A DNA stretch of 64,000 nt from Pseudomonas umsongensis. Lineage in GTDB: Bacteria; Pseudomonadota; Gammaproteobacteria; Pseudomonadales; Pseudomonadaceae. The first letter of the stretch is position 1; each line of letters begins with the position of its first letter. The position numbers and the translations under genes are program-made. Location: the NCBI RefSeq assembly GCF_002236105.1, contig NZ_NIWU01000001.1, forward strand, positions 2,170,001 through 2,234,000, in the 5' to 3' direction. The notes under the pieces were generated by a model. That model had not been told where the DNA came from and did not search any database. It was given only the letters and a program-made list of their open reading frames with translations. Shown in pieces: positions 55,635 through 64,000 of this stretch.

Positions 55635-56981
55635 ATGAGCCAACCCTGGAGCCCTGACAGCTGGCGCGCCCTGCCGATCCAGCAACAACCCCAATACCCC
55701 GACGCGGCGCATCTGCAGCACGTCGAGCAGACCCTGGCCAGCTACCCGCCGCTGGTGTTTGCCGGGGAAGCCCGGGAATTGCGCCGTCAGTTCGCCGAAG
55801 TGACCCAGGGACGAGCGTTTTTGCTGCAGGGCGGCGATTGCGCCGAAAGTTTCGCCGAGTTTTCCGCTGCGAAAATCCGCGACACCTTCAAGGTGCTGCT
55901 GCAAATGGCCATTGTCATGACTTTCGCGGCCGGCTGCCCGGTGGTCAAGGTCGGGCGCATGGCCGGACAGTTCGCCAAGCCTCGCTCGGCTAACGACGAG
56001 ACCATCGACGGCGTGACATTGCCGGCCTACCGTGGCGATATCGTCAACGGCATCGGTTTCGATGAAAAAAGCCGCGTACCGGACCCGGAACGCCTGCTGC
56101 AGTCGTACCACCAGTCCACCGCCACCCTCAACCTGCTGCGCGCCTTCGCCCAGGGCGGGTTTGCCGACTTGCACCAGGTACACAAGTGGAACCTGGACTT
56201 CATCGCCAACTCGGCCCTCGCGGAAAAATACAGCCACCTCGCCGACCGCATTGATGAAACACTGGCGTTCATGCGCGCCTGTGGTATGGACAGCTCGCCG
56301 CAACTGCGCGAAACAAGTTTTTTCACCGCCCACGAAGCGCTGCTGCTCAATTACGAGGAAGCCTTTGTCCGTCGCGACAGCCTGACCAACGACTATTACG
56401 ACTGTTCGGCCCACATGCTATGGATCGGCGATCGCACCCGCCAACTCGATGGCGCGCATGTCGAATTCCTGCGCGGGGTGAATAATCCGATCGGGGTCAA
56501 GGTCGGCCCGAGCATGAATCCCGAGGAGCTGATTCGCCTGATCGACGTGCTCAACCCCGACAACGATCCGGGGCGCCTGAACCTGATCGCCCGCATGGGC
56601 GCGAACAAGGTTGGCGATCATTTGCCGCAACTGATCCGCGCCGTGCAGCAAGAAGGCCGGCAGGTGCTCTGGAGTTCCGATCCGATGCACGGCAACACGA
56701 TCAAGGCCAGTAGTGGCTACAAGACTCGCGACTTTGCGCAGATCCTTGGCGAGGTGAAGCAGTTCTTCCAGGTTCACGAAGCCGAGGGCAGTTACGCCGG
56801 TGGCATCCACATCGAAATGACCGGTCAGAATGTCACCGAGTGCATCGGTGGAGCGCGGCCGATCACCGAGGACGGTTTGTCGGATCGCTACCATACGCAT
56901 TGCGACCCGCGAATGAATGCCGATCAGTCGCTGGAATTGGCGTTTTTGATTGCTGAGACATTGAAGCAGGTTCGGCGTTAA
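55635..56981 (+). CDS. Class II 3-deoxy-7-phosphoheptulonate synthase
   Basis: 448 aa from ATG 55635 (55632 also possible). Plant-type class II DAHP synthase: [15 protein letters not shown] (about 74-88), [14 protein letters not shown] (about 108-121), and the metal-binding [25 protein letters not shown]. It condenses phosphoenolpyruvate and erythrose 4-phosphate to start the shikimate pathway. Short class II forms of this length in pseudomonads lack the N-terminal regulatory extension of the mycobacterial enzyme. Monocistronic, followed by a family B REP. Confidence 0.92.
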   Translation: MSQPWSPDSWRALPIQQQPQYPDAAHLQHVEQTLASYPPLVFAGEARELRRQFAEVTQGRAFLLQGGDCAESFAEFSAAKIRDTFKVLLQMAIVMTFAAGCPVVKVGRMAGQFAKPRSANDETIDGVTLPAYRGDIVNGIGFDEKSRVPDPERLLQSYHQSTATLNLLRAFAQGGFADLHQVHKWNLDFIANSALAEKYSHLADRIDETLAFMRACGMDSSPQLRETSFFTAHEALLLNYEEAFVRRDSLTNDYYDCSAHMLWIGDRTRQLDGAHVEFLRGVNNPIGVKVGPSMNPEELIRLIDVLNPDNDPGRLNLIARMGANKVGDHLPQLIRAVQQEGRQVLWSSDPMHGNTIKASSGYKTRDFAQILGEVKQFFQVHEAEGSYAGGIHIEMTGQNVTECIGGARPITEDGLSDRYHTHCDPRMNADQSLELAFLIAETLKQVRR

Positions 56982-56994
56982 ACAGCGCTGAATT

Positions 56995-57077
56995 CTTCGC
57001 GAGCAGGCTCGCTCCCACAGTGGACCGCGTCCTACAGGGCAACTCGGTTTACTGTGGGAGCGAGCCTGCTCGCGAAG
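56995..57077. repeat. REP palindrome pair, family B
   Basis: Arms CTTCGCGAGCAGGCTCGCTC and complement, between convergent genes. Confidence 0.9.
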
Positions 57078-57085
57078 GGGTCGGC

Positions 57086-58315
57086 TCAGGCACCATCAAT
57101 ACTGGCCAATGCCACCCGCAATCTTGCCGCACTCGCCCGCGGGCAATTCAACTGGACCTGCGCCAGTCCCAGCCAATCCGCCATCCGCCGCAAATTCACC
57201 GCCAACGCCAACATCCCCTCGTCATCCAGCCCCGACGCTTCCTCATGTACCGCATGCACCGCCAACCGCCCGGCCGCCCTCTCGGCACGCAGGTCAACCC
57301 GCGCGGCAATCCGTTCATTGTGCAAAAACGGCAGGACGTAATAGCCATAGATCCGCTTGTCCGGCGGCGTGTAGATCTCCAGCCGGTAGCGAAAATCAAA
57401 CAGCCGCTCGGTACGGCTGCGCTCCCAGATCAGTGAGTCGAACGGTGAAAGCAAGGCACTGGCCTCGACCTTGCGCCGCACCTTTGGCTCAGGCAGGCAA
57501 TAGGCAGGTTGCCGCCAGCCCTCGACTTCGCAGCAGAGCAACTCGCCTGCCTCGACCAACTCCGCCAGGCGCGGACGACTGTCCCCAGGACCCAAGCGAA
57601 AATAGTCTCTCAGATCTTTCTCGGTGCCGACGCCCAAGGCCGACGCAGCATGCCGTATCAGCCCGCGCTGGGCCTCAGCCTCGCTCAGCAGCGGCTGGGC
57701 CAGTATTGCAAAAGGAATAACCCGCTCCGGCAGGTCGTAGAGGCGTTCGAAGCCGCGCCTGCCTGCCACTGTCACTTCACCGGCGGCGAACAGCCATTCC
57801 AGTGCATGCTTTTCCGCACTACAGTCCCACCAGGGCCCTGCCCGTTCCTGGCGAGTCGACAGGCTGCCAGCGCCCAACGCGCCCTGCTCCTGAACGCAGG
57901 CCAGCACCCGGCGAACCGTGTCCTGCTGCTCACGACCGAAACGCGCCAGTTGCTGATAAATATCTTCGCCACGGCTTGCCCGCTGCATGCGCCAGCGCAT
58001 CAATGGGTACATCGACAAGGGCAGCAAGGACGCTTCATGCCCCCAGTATTCGAACAAGGTACGCTGTCGTCCCTGGCTCCAGGCGGCTTGATCTAGCAGG
58101 TCGGCGCGATACTGGCCAAGCCGGGAAAACAGCGGCAGGTAGTGCGAACGCACCAGCGCATTGACCGAGTCGATCTGCAAAATGCCCAGGCGCTCGATCA
58201 ATCGATTGATCCTGGCAGGCTTGACCGGAACAGGGGGCTGGCGCCCGACAAAACCTTGTGCGGTCAGCGCCAGGCGTCTGGCTTGCTTCAAGGAAAAAGA
58301 CAGGGATGCAGGCAT
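57086..58315 (-). CDS. ycaQ: YcaQ-type winged-helix DNA glycosylase
   Basis: 409 aa from ATG 58315. Three winged-helix domains typical of the YcaQ/AlkX (HTH_42) family. The catalytic QxD motif is seen as Gln47-Ile-Asp49 in GILQIDSVNAL, and the conserved WGHEASLLP follows near residue 97. In E. coli this family unhooks interstrand DNA crosslinks made by nitrogen mustards and related agents. Monocistronic, with no clear terminator. The upstream 40-codon open extension is not conserved. Confidence 0.85.
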   Translation of the reverse strand: MPASLSFSLKQARRLALTAQGFVGRQPPVPVKPARINRLIERLGILQIDSVNALVRSHYLPLFSRLGQYRADLLDQAAWSQGRQRTLFEYWGHEASLLPLSMYPLMRWRMQRASRGEDIYQQLARFGREQQDTVRRVLACVQEQGALGAGSLSTRQERAGPWWDCSAEKHALEWLFAAGEVTVAGRRGFERLYDLPERVIPFAILAQPLLSEAEAQRGLIRHAASALGVGTEKDLRDYFRLGPGDSRPRLAELVEAGELLCCEVEGWRQPAYCLPEPKVRRKVEASALLSPFDSLIWERSRTERLFDFRYRLEIYTPPDKRIYGYYVLPFLHNERIAARVDLRAERAAGRLAVHAVHEEASGLDDEGMLALAVNLRRMADWLGLAQVQLNCPRASAARLRVALASIDGA

Positions 58316-58382
58316 CTGGCGACTCTTCGGCAAGGGTCTTCCCACCTTAGCGGCAGGCGGGAAAAACGCCACTACCAACGCC

Positions 58383-58622
58383 TCATCGCTTGAGAGGATC
58401 ATTCCAGAATGGCCGGGCAGACTCCCTGCGGACATCGGCTCGACTCAAGCCAATATCACGCAGGCACTCGTCGCTCAGTCGCGCCAACTCGGTTCGATCC
58501 CTGTTCAGTTTGCGCCAGCGCTGCAATTGCGTGACCACCGCCCAAACGGGCTGTCGGAGCCTGAGCAGCGCATCGCGCACGCCATGCCTCGCACGCTTTC
58601 GTTCAATGCCTTGTCGTTCCAT
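58383..58622 (-). CDS. DUF1127 domain protein, first of two
   Basis: 79 aa from ATG 58622 with GAGGAG upstream. The C-terminal half carries the DUF1127 core RTELARLSDECLRDIGLSRADV. The N-terminus is Arg/Gln-rich. DUF1127 proteins are small, basic and often RNA-associated, with roles in phosphate, redox or RNA turnover in alphaproteobacteria. Here function is unknown. A related gene lies upstream in the same direction. Confidence 0.8.
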   Translation of the reverse strand: MERQGIERKRARHGVRDALLRLRQPVWAVVTQLQRWRKLNRDRTELARLSDECLRDIGLSRADVRRESARPFWNDPLKR

Positions 58623-58784
58623 GACACCACTCCTCAATGTTGGGGAGGGGATCTTCGGCCAGCGCAGAACCAGGCTCCAGCAAAGCTCTATGACCATCTG
58701 TTTCGGACTCGCGCCTACCCCATCAGCCCGGGGTTTGGCCGGGATAATGGGGTAGTGACAGGACATTTCCATGGGTCGTCGAGC

Positions 58785-59006
58785 CTATTTTCCATTGCTC
58801 ATCGGGTCTTGCCAGAAGTGCAGTTCAGCTTCGTGGGCGACGTCGGCACGACTCAAGCCGATGTCCTTCAACGCCTCATCACTCATGCTCGCCAGCATTT
58901 CGCGCTCACGGTGCAGTTCGTACCAGCGACTGAACTTGTGCAACAGGTCGGATATCAGGTGAACCGAATGTTTTTCAGTGCCGTGAATTTCATGATGACC
59001 TTTCAT
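58785..59006 (-). CDS. DUF1127 domain protein, second of two
   Basis: 73 aa from ATG 59006 with CGGAGGG upstream. DUF1127 core MLASMSDEALKDIGLSRADV with AELHFWQDP after it, the same endings as the neighbouring paralogue (GLSRADVRRE... FWNDP). It is divergent from a LysR gene 95 bp away, a layout in which the LysR protein may control it. Confidence 0.82.
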   Translation of the reverse strand: MKGHHEIHGTEKHSVHLISDLLHKFSRWYELHREREMLASMSDEALKDIGLSRADVAHEAELHFWQDPMSNGK

Positions 59007-59101
59007 CTTGTTGCCCTCCGTTTGGATGGCTCAAGTCTCTGCCCAGGTCTAAGATCAATCCAACGAATGTTTCTGATGGTAACCATCTCGGAGATTGATG
59101 A

Positions 59102-59956
59102 ATGTCCGCCTACCCGAGTATCGATACCGAAGTGCTGCGTACCTTTGTCGCCATCGCTGACCAGGGGGGCTTCACTCGTGCCGGTGAATTGGTCAACCGT
59201 ACCCAGTCAGCCGTCAGCATGCAGATGAAGCGGCTGGAAGAAGATGTGCTGCAGCGCCAATTGTTCCAGCGCGACGGACGCCAGGTGCGGCTCACGGCCG
59301 AAGGCCAGGTACTGCTGGGTTATGCGCGGCGTATCCTCAAGCTGCACAGCGAAGTATTCAACACGCTGCGCGAGCCACACATGGTCGGTACGGTTCGCAT
59401 TGGCACCCCGGACGACTACGTGATGCGTTTTCTGCCGGGGATCCTGCGTCAGTTTGCCCAATCCTATCCGCTGATCCAGATCGAAGTGCATTGTGAATCA
59501 TCAAAACAACTGCTGATGCGCCAGGATCTCGACCTGTCCATCGTCACCCGTGAACCGGGCAGCGAAATCGGCCAGTTGTTGCGCAAGGAGCGTTTGGTCT
59601 GGGCCGAGGCGCAATGCTACAGCGCCCACGAGCAGACGCCGTTGCGCCTGGCGATGTTCAACACTGATTGCTTCTGCCGGATGTGGGCCTGTAACGCCCT
59701 TGATGCCCAAGGGCGCGATTATCGCGTGGCGTATAACAGCGACAGTCTGTCGGCGATCATGGCGGTCGTCAGCGCTGGCCTGGCTGTCACCGCGCAGCTT
59801 GAAAGCCTGATCACCGCGGACATGCGCATCCTGGGTGAAGCCGAGGACCTGCCAGTGCTACCCGAGGCCAGCATCATGCTGGTGCGCAACCTGCATAATC
59901 CGTCACCGATCACCGAGTGCCTGGCAGAGCATATCGTCGAAGGCTTCAAGCTTTAA
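59102..59956 (+). CDS. LysR-family regulator, LrhA/HexA-like
   Basis: 284 aa. The start MSAYPSIDTEVLRTFVAIADQGGFTRAGELVNRTQSAVSMQ and the GTPDDYVMRFLPGILRQFAQSYPLIQIEV effector region resemble the LrhA/HexA/PecT branch, which controls motility and virulence functions in relatives. It is divergent from the DUF1127 pair. Its stop overlaps the end of a TauE/SafE-type gene by 11 bp (convergent). Confidence 0.85.
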   Translation: MSAYPSIDTEVLRTFVAIADQGGFTRAGELVNRTQSAVSMQMKRLEEDVLQRQLFQRDGRQVRLTAEGQVLLGYARRILKLHSEVFNTLREPHMVGTVRIGTPDDYVMRFLPGILRQFAQSYPLIQIEVHCESSKQLLMRQDLDLSIVTREPGSEIGQLLRKERLVWAEAQCYSAHEQTPLRLAMFNTDCFCRMWACNALDAQGRDYRVAYNSDSLSAIMAVVSAGLAVTAQLESLITADMRILGEAEDLPVLPEASIMLVRNLHNPSPITECLAEHIVEGFKL

Positions 59957-60695
59957 ACACAAGCATGACCGCACAGCACAGCAGGAAGCCGCAAAACAAG
60001 GCGCGCAACAGGCGCTCCGGCAGGCTGTGGGCGATCTTCACGCCCCAACTGATACTCATCAGCCCGCCGATCGCCAGTGGCACACCGATCATCCAGTTCA
60101 CCTGGTGATGGACGCCATAGGTGACCAGCGTCACACCGGTGCTCGGCAGTGCCAGTGCCAGGGACAACCCTTGGGCAACCACCTGTGTAGTGCCGAACAC
60201 GCTGGTCAACACCGGTGTGGCCACCACCGCCCCGCCCACGCCAAACAGCCCGCCCATGGTGCCGGATGCGGCACCGAGCACGCCGAGCCATGGCCAGGAA
60301 TGGTTCATCTGCGTTGAAGGCGCTGCACTGGTGAAGAACATCCGCACCAGGTTGTAGGCGCACAACGCGATCAGGAACGCGACAAAACCGATGCGCATGC
60401 TTTGTGCATCGATACCCACCGCCCAGATCGATCCAAGCCAGGCGAAGCAAAAGCCCATCGAGGCCAGCGGCAGCGCGTAGCGCAACTCGATCTTGTTGCG
60501 CTGGTGGTAGCGCCACAGCGCCAGCATCACGTTCGGCACCACCATCACCAACGCCGTACCTTGGGCAATCTGCTGATCGAGACCGAATAACACGCCCAGC
60601 ATAGGAATGGCGATCAATCCCCCGCCGATGCCAAAGAGGCCGCCGAGTGTTCCCAAGGCGGCGCCGAAAACCAGGTACAGCACAAACTCAATCAC
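59946..60695 (-). CDS. Sulfite exporter TauE/SafE-family permease
   Basis: 249 aa, about eight helices in two repeats: GTLGGLFGIGGGLIAIPML and GTMGGLFGVGGAVVATPVLT are the paired glycine-rich signatures. The family exports small sulfur or organic anions such as sulfite or sulfoacetate; the real substrate is unknown. Divergent from a LysR gene, which may regulate it. Confidence 0.9.
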   Translation of the reverse strand: MIEFVLYLVFGAALGTLGGLFGIGGGLIAIPMLGVLFGLDQQIAQGTALVMVVPNVMLALWRYHQRNKIELRYALPLASMGFCFAWLGSIWAVGIDAQSMRIGFVAFLIALCAYNLVRMFFTSAAPSTQMNHSWPWLGVLGAASGTMGGLFGVGGAVVATPVLTSVFGTTQVVAQGLSLALALPSTGVTLVTYGVHHQVNWMIGVPLAIGGLMSISWGVKIAHSLPERLLRALFCGFLLCCAVMLVFKA

Positions 60696-60807
60696 TGTGT
60701 ATCTCTCCCAAACGTCAGGCGATTCATCCTACGCAACTGGTTCTGGCGGCGAAACGCACAGCAACGCACAATGGCTATGCCAAACTCGCACAAGCATCGA
60801 GCCACTC

Positions 60808-61764
60808 ATGAATCCCAACCAACTGACCGATCAACTGGGCCTGTTTCTCGACGTTCTGGAAACCGGCAGTTTTTCCGCCGCGTCACGCCGTCATCCACTG
60901 ACGCCCTCGGCTGTGGCACGGCGCATTGACAGTCTGGAAGGCGCCGTCGGCAGCCAATTGTTCATACGCAGCACCCATGCGGTGCGCGCGACGCCTGCGG
61001 GCATGGCGTTCGCTGAGCGCGCACGCAGGATCGTCGCTGAATTGCGCCTGGCCCGGGCCGAAGCGGTGTCCCTGAGCAGTGCTCCGGAAGGCCTGATTCG
61101 TATCGACGCACCGGCCGCGTTCGGGCGGCGTCACCTGGCACCGGTGATTGCCGATTTCCTGCTGCTCTATCCCGGCCTCGACGTGCAATTGCAGTTGATC
61201 GACAGCTTTGTCGACATGCAGGGCTTGAACCTGGGCAAGGTCGACCTGGTGTTGCGCGCCGGGCAATTGGCCGATACCCGGTTGGTGGCCACGCCGCTGG
61301 CGAGCATGGTTCGCATTGCCTGCGCCAGTCCCGCCTACTTGCAACGCCGCGGCGTGCCGAATGATCCGGCGCAACTGGTCGAGCATGATGGCCTGGACTG
61401 GGCCGGCCTGGCCCCTCCCTTCGCCTGGCGCTTTGAACGGAACGGCCAGATGCAATTGCATCGGCCGTCGCGCGTGCGCATGAGCGCCAACAATGCCGAA
61501 GCGTTGATCTCCAGCGCACTGGCCGGCCTGGGCATTGCCCACTTGCCGACCTGGCTCGTCAGCGAATACCTGTTGCGCGGCGAACTGCTGCCGTTGTTCT
61601 GCGAGAACGGCCTGCCAAAGCCGGAAAGCTCCGGGATCTACGCCTTGCGACTGCAGCAACAACCCAACTCCCGCAGTCGCCTTCTCCTGGAATACCTGAA
61701 AACCCGTTTCAGCCCCATTCCGCCCTGGGACCTGGAGCTGCAAACCCATCTGGGACGGCACTAG
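60808..61764 (+). CDS. LysR-family transcriptional regulator
   Basis: 318 aa from ATG 60808. N-terminal winged helix GLFLDVLETGSFSAASRRHPLTPSAVARRIDSLE with an unusual extra residue in the recognition area. The effector domain LGKVDLVLRAGQLADTRLVATPLAS is of the CrgA/DmlR group. Divergent from the TauE/SafE-type gene across 112 bp. ohrR follows 69 bp later in the same direction. Confidence 0.87.
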   Translation: MNPNQLTDQLGLFLDVLETGSFSAASRRHPLTPSAVARRIDSLEGAVGSQLFIRSTHAVRATPAGMAFAERARRIVAELRLARAEAVSLSSAPEGLIRIDAPAAFGRRHLAPVIADFLLLYPGLDVQLQLIDSFVDMQGLNLGKVDLVLRAGQLADTRLVATPLASMVRIACASPAYLQRRGVPNDPAQLVEHDGLDWAGLAPPFAWRFERNGQMQLHRPSRVRMSANNAEALISSALAGLGIAHLPTWLVSEYLLRGELLPLFCENGLPKPESSGIYALRLQQQPNSRSRLLLEYLKTRFSPIPPWDLELQTHLGRH

Positions 61765-61833
61765 CCAAGAATTGTCTGGCGCGTTAAAGATTTGCCCGCT
61801 AGATTCATGAAGATCACTGATCAAGGTTTCCCA

Positions 61834-62295
61834 ATGACCACCAAGCGCGACACCCCGGACAACTGCGACGACCTGCTGCTCGACAACCAGGCCTGTTTCG
61901 CCCTGCATTCCACTTCGCTGATGATGACCAAGGTCTACAAGCCCTTGCTGCAGGCGCTGGGCCTGACCTATCCGCAATACCTGGCGATGATGGTGCTGTG
62001 GGAGAAGGACGGTTTGACCGTAGGTGAAATCAGTGCGCGCCTGTTGACCGATCCCGGCTCGCTCACGCCACTGCTCAAGCGTCTGGAGGCCGAGGGTCTG
62101 CTCAGCCGCACCCGCAGCCGTGAGGACGAGCGCGTGGTGATCGTCGAACTCACCGAACAAGGCCGCGCCTTGCGCGACAAGGCCCGTGACATTCCGCAAT
62201 GCATCCTCGGTGCCAGCGGCATGACGCTGGAACGTTTGCAGAAACTCCAGGCAGAACTTCAGGAACTGCGCCGGCATCTGCAAGACAGCCTCTGA
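61834..62295 (+). CDS. ohrR: Organic hydroperoxide-sensing repressor OhrR (MarR family)
   Basis: 153 aa from ATG 61834. MarR winged helix with the reactive cysteine Cys21 in [12 protein letters not shown], the conserved position that senses organic peroxides. The wing carries [17 protein letters not shown]. Reduced OhrR represses ohr; oxidation releases it. The target gene ohr lies 270 bp downstream, past a family B REP, with TTAGCGC half-sites in between. Confidence 0.93.
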   Translation: MTTKRDTPDNCDDLLLDNQACFALHSTSLMMTKVYKPLLQALGLTYPQYLAMMVLWEKDGLTVGEISARLLTDPGSLTPLLKRLEAEGLLSRTRSREDERVVIVELTEQGRALRDKARDIPQCILGASGMTLERLQKLQAELQELRRHLQDSL

Positions 62296-62321
62296 TTTTC
62301 AAACCTCCCGAAAATCCTCCC

Positions 62322-62414
62322 CTGTGGGAGCGAGCCTGCTCGCGAAGAGGGCATGTCAGGCGATATTGATGTTGCCTGGCACACCCTCTTTCGCGAGCAG
62401 GCTCGCTCCCACAG
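62322..62414. repeat. REP palindrome pair, family B
   Basis: Arms CTGTGGGAGCGAGCCTGCTC and complement; the interior AGGCGATATTGATGTTGCCT differs from family C. It lies between ohrR and the ohr control region. Confidence 0.9.
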
Positions 62415-62470
62415 TCGTTTTGCGTTTGCGGTGAAAATTCAACTGATCCGAATTTTTTCATGAAAATATC

Positions 62471-62537
62471 TTGCGCACTAAACATTAGCGCGATATATTC
62501 ATCTCGCACTTACTTAGCGCGCAAACATTTAGCGCAA
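62471..62537. promoter_or_regulatory. Clustered TTAGCGC half-sites before ohr
   Basis: TTGCGCACTAAA (62471-62482), TTAGCGCG (62485-62492), TTAGCGCGCAA (62514-62524) and TTTAGCGCAA (62528-62537). Repeats in opposite orientations around a TATAT-type stretch fit an operator for a dimeric MarR protein, most likely OhrR. The binding itself is inferred. Confidence 0.55.
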
Positions 62538-62565
62538 ACAACAAAACCCGAACGAGGCTTTCACC

Positions 62566-62985
62566 ATGCAAACTCTCTACACCGCCATCGCAACATCCAC
62601 CGGTGGCCGCGACGGTCGTGCGATCTCCAACGACAACGTTCTCGACGTCAAGCTCGCCACCCCGAAAGAACTCGGTGGTGCTGGCGGGGCGGCGACCAAT
62701 CCTGAGCAACTGTTCGCCGCCGGTTACTCCGCCTGCTTCATTGGCGCGCTGAAATTCGTCGCCAGCCAGACCAAACGCAAAATTCCGGATGACGCGTCGA
62801 TCACGGCCCACGTCGGCATCGGCCAGATCCCTGGCGGTTTCGGCCTGGATATCGACTTGCACATCAGCTTGCCGGGCCTTGAACAAGCCGACGCACAAAC
62901 ATTGGTCGAGGCTGCCCACCAGGTCTGCCCGTACTCCAACGCCACCCGCGGCAACGTCGAAGTGCGTCTGCACGTAACTGTCTAA
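62566..62985 (+). CDS. ohr: Organic hydroperoxide resistance protein Ohr
   Basis: 139 aa. OsmC/Ohr fold with the two redox cysteines in AGYSACFIGAL (about residue 57) and HQVCPYSNAT (about 121), the second in the VCPYSNATRGN signature that separates Ohr from OsmC. It reduces fatty acid and other organic peroxides using lipoylated partners. Controlled by OhrR upstream. An esterase gene follows after 36 bp in the same direction. Confidence 0.96.
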   Translation: MQTLYTAIATSTGGRDGRAISNDNVLDVKLATPKELGGAGGAATNPEQLFAAGYSACFIGALKFVASQTKRKIPDDASITAHVGIGQIPGGFGLDIDLHISLPGLEQADAQTLVEAAHQVCPYSNATRGNVEVRLHVTV

Positions 62986-63021
62986 CGTCGCTTTCCACTC
63001 AGGCCCGAACAGGAAATGAAC

Positions 63022-64000
63022 ATGAACACTTTCAGCAAAGTCTTGACCGGTACCCTTCTCGCCCTGTCTGTCCACAGTGCATTCGCCGGCGACGTTGAAC
63101 ACAACACCCAGGCGTTTCTCGATGTGCTGAATGCCGGCACTGGCAAACCGATGGAACAGCTGACGCCCAAAGATGCTCGCGCCGTGCTGGTGGGCGCGCA
63201 ATCCGGGGTGAAGCTGACGTTGCCAAAAGCCGATGTCAGCCAGAAGACCATCCAGGTCGATGGCCAACCGCTGGACCTGACCATCGTCCGGCCGGCCGGG
63301 GTCAAGGGTGAGCTGCCGGTGTTCATGTTCTTCCACGGCGGCGGCTGGGTTCTGGGGGACTTCCCGACGCACGAGCGTCTGGTTCGGGATCTGGTAGCGG
63401 GCTCGGGGGCGGCAGCGGTTTTCGTCAACTACACGCCGTCACCGGAAGCGCACTACCCGGTGGCGATCAACCAGGCTTACGCCGCGACCCAATGGGTGGC
63501 CGAGCACGGCAAGGAGATCAACGTCGATGGCAAACGCCTGGCGGTGGCCGGCAACAGTGTTGGCGGCAACATGGCGGCAGTGGTCGCGCTGATGGCAAAA
63601 GACAAAGGTACACCGGCAATCAAATTCCAGGTCCTGTTGTGGCCGGTGACCGATGCCAACTTCGACACCGGTTCCTATAACCAGTATGCCGAAGGGCACT
63701 TCCTGACTCGCAACATGATGAAGTGGTTCTGGGACAACTACACCACCGACCCCAAGCAGCGTAACGAGATCTACGCTTCGCCGCTTCGGGCGACCCCGGC
63801 GCAACTCAAGGGCCTGCCACCTGCGTTGGTGCAAACCGCCGGAGCCGACGTACTGCGCGATGAAGGCGAGGCCTACGCCCGCAAACTCGACGAGGCCGGC
63901 GTGGCGGTGACCTCGGTACGCTACAACGGCATGATCCACGACTATGGTTTGCTCAACGTGGTCAGCCAGGTGCCGGCAGTGCGTTCGGCGATGTTGCAGG
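63022..64000 (+). CDS. Secreted alpha/beta hydrolase of the HSL esterase group, partial
   Basis: 326 codons visible; the end is beyond the window. Start at ATG 63022 (7 nt after AGGA; an ATG at 63016 is in frame but too close to it). A signal peptide is cut near AFAGD (residue 24). HSL-type oxyanion motif His105-Gly-Gly-Gly, nucleophile Ser179 in GNSVGG, acid in TAGADVLRDEG and His in MIHDYG. It probably hydrolyses short-chain esters in the periplasm or outside. It is likely cotranscribed with ohr, which would place it under OhrR control. Confidence 0.87.
   Translation, partial: MNTFSKVLTGTLLALSVHSAFAGDVEHNTQAFLDVLNAGTGKPMEQLTPKDARAVLVGAQSGVKLTLPKADVSQKTIQVDGQPLDLTIVRPAGVKGELPVFMFFHGGGWVLGDFPTHERLVRDLVAGSGAAAVFVNYTPSPEAHYPVAINQAYAATQWVAEHGKEINVDGKRLAVAGNSVGGNMAAVVALMAKDKGTPAIKFQVLLWPVTDANFDTGSYNQYAEGHFLTRNMMKWFWDNYTTDPKQRNEIYASPLRATPAQLKGLPPALVQTAGADVLRDEGEAYARKLDEAGVAVTSVRYNGMIHDYGLLNVVSQVPAVRSAMLQ

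Noticed and set aside
60883..62283. 466-codon open frame antisense to the LysR and ohrR genes
   Set aside because: Crosses two genes in the other direction and has no family features.

Overview
The window is a piece of a Pseudomonas chromosome, most likely of the P. fluorescens group. The evidence is gene order and sequence: tRNA(Arg-His-Leu-His)-tig-clpP-clpX-lon-hupB-ppiD, a urate catabolic cluster, minCDE, ohrR/ohr, a two-subunit pyruvate carboxylase, high-GC codon use, and many GC-rich REP/REPIN palindromes of the kind found in fluorescent pseudomonads. It is almost entirely core or stable accessory chromosome. I see no phage, insertion sequence, CRISPR array, integrase or secretion island.

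Layout. 1-9.1 kb (minus strand): end of a DUF2242-type lipoprotein, then a proteostasis block of ppiD, hupB, lon, clpX, clpP and tig. An RNA-like element with tRNA-Asp-like ends and its own terminator sits between hupB and ppiD. 9.4-9.95 kb: four tRNA genes. 10.2-15.1 kb: folD, pbpG, small acidic proteins, a C39-like lipoprotein that has lost its catalytic residues, terC-family gene, small lipoprotein. 15.3-24 kb: nhaR-like regulator, MFS exporter, sstT, DUF1993 gene, paired acyl-CoA dehydrogenases, yceH, shikimate dehydrogenase-like gene. 24-26.1 kb: small proteins and an AI-2E-family transporter. 26.3-31.9 kb: pycB-pycA, a divergent LysR regulator and a HexR-like RpiR regulator. 32.2-41.1 kb: complete urate-to-glyoxylate pathway with purine uptake genes. 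41.2-46.3 kb: patatin, LpxL-type acyltransferase, minCDE, pseudouridine synthase. 46.4-51.5 kb: GT-A-like protein and apeB sharing a duplicated leader, small membrane protein, MscS channel. 51.7-64 kb: deaD-like helicase, crotonase, methyltransferase-like gene, class II DAHP synthase, ycaQ, two DUF1127 genes with a LysR regulator, TauE/SafE permease, a second LysR regulator, ohrR, ohr, and a secreted esterase cut by the window end.

How the genes work together. The urate block is the clearest pathway. A UacT-type permease and two Tsx-like outer membrane proteins probably bring purines in. PuuD oxidises urate, HiuH and UraD convert the product to allantoin, PuuE and Alc open it to ureidoglycolate, and AllA releases glyoxylate and urea. 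In the pyc region carboxylation of pyruvate is placed beside two metabolic regulators. In the ohr region a peroxide sensor sits upstream of its target.

I found no obviously new multi-gene system. The most unusual signals are the tRNA-Asp-like RNA after hupB, the copied promoter/leader shared by the GT-A-like gene and apeB, perfect operator-like palindromes at hexR-like and puuE, the multi-hairpin insertion inside the purine operon, and REPINs whose interior as well as ends is conserved. All family assignments come from reading protein motifs and gene order; no database search was run.
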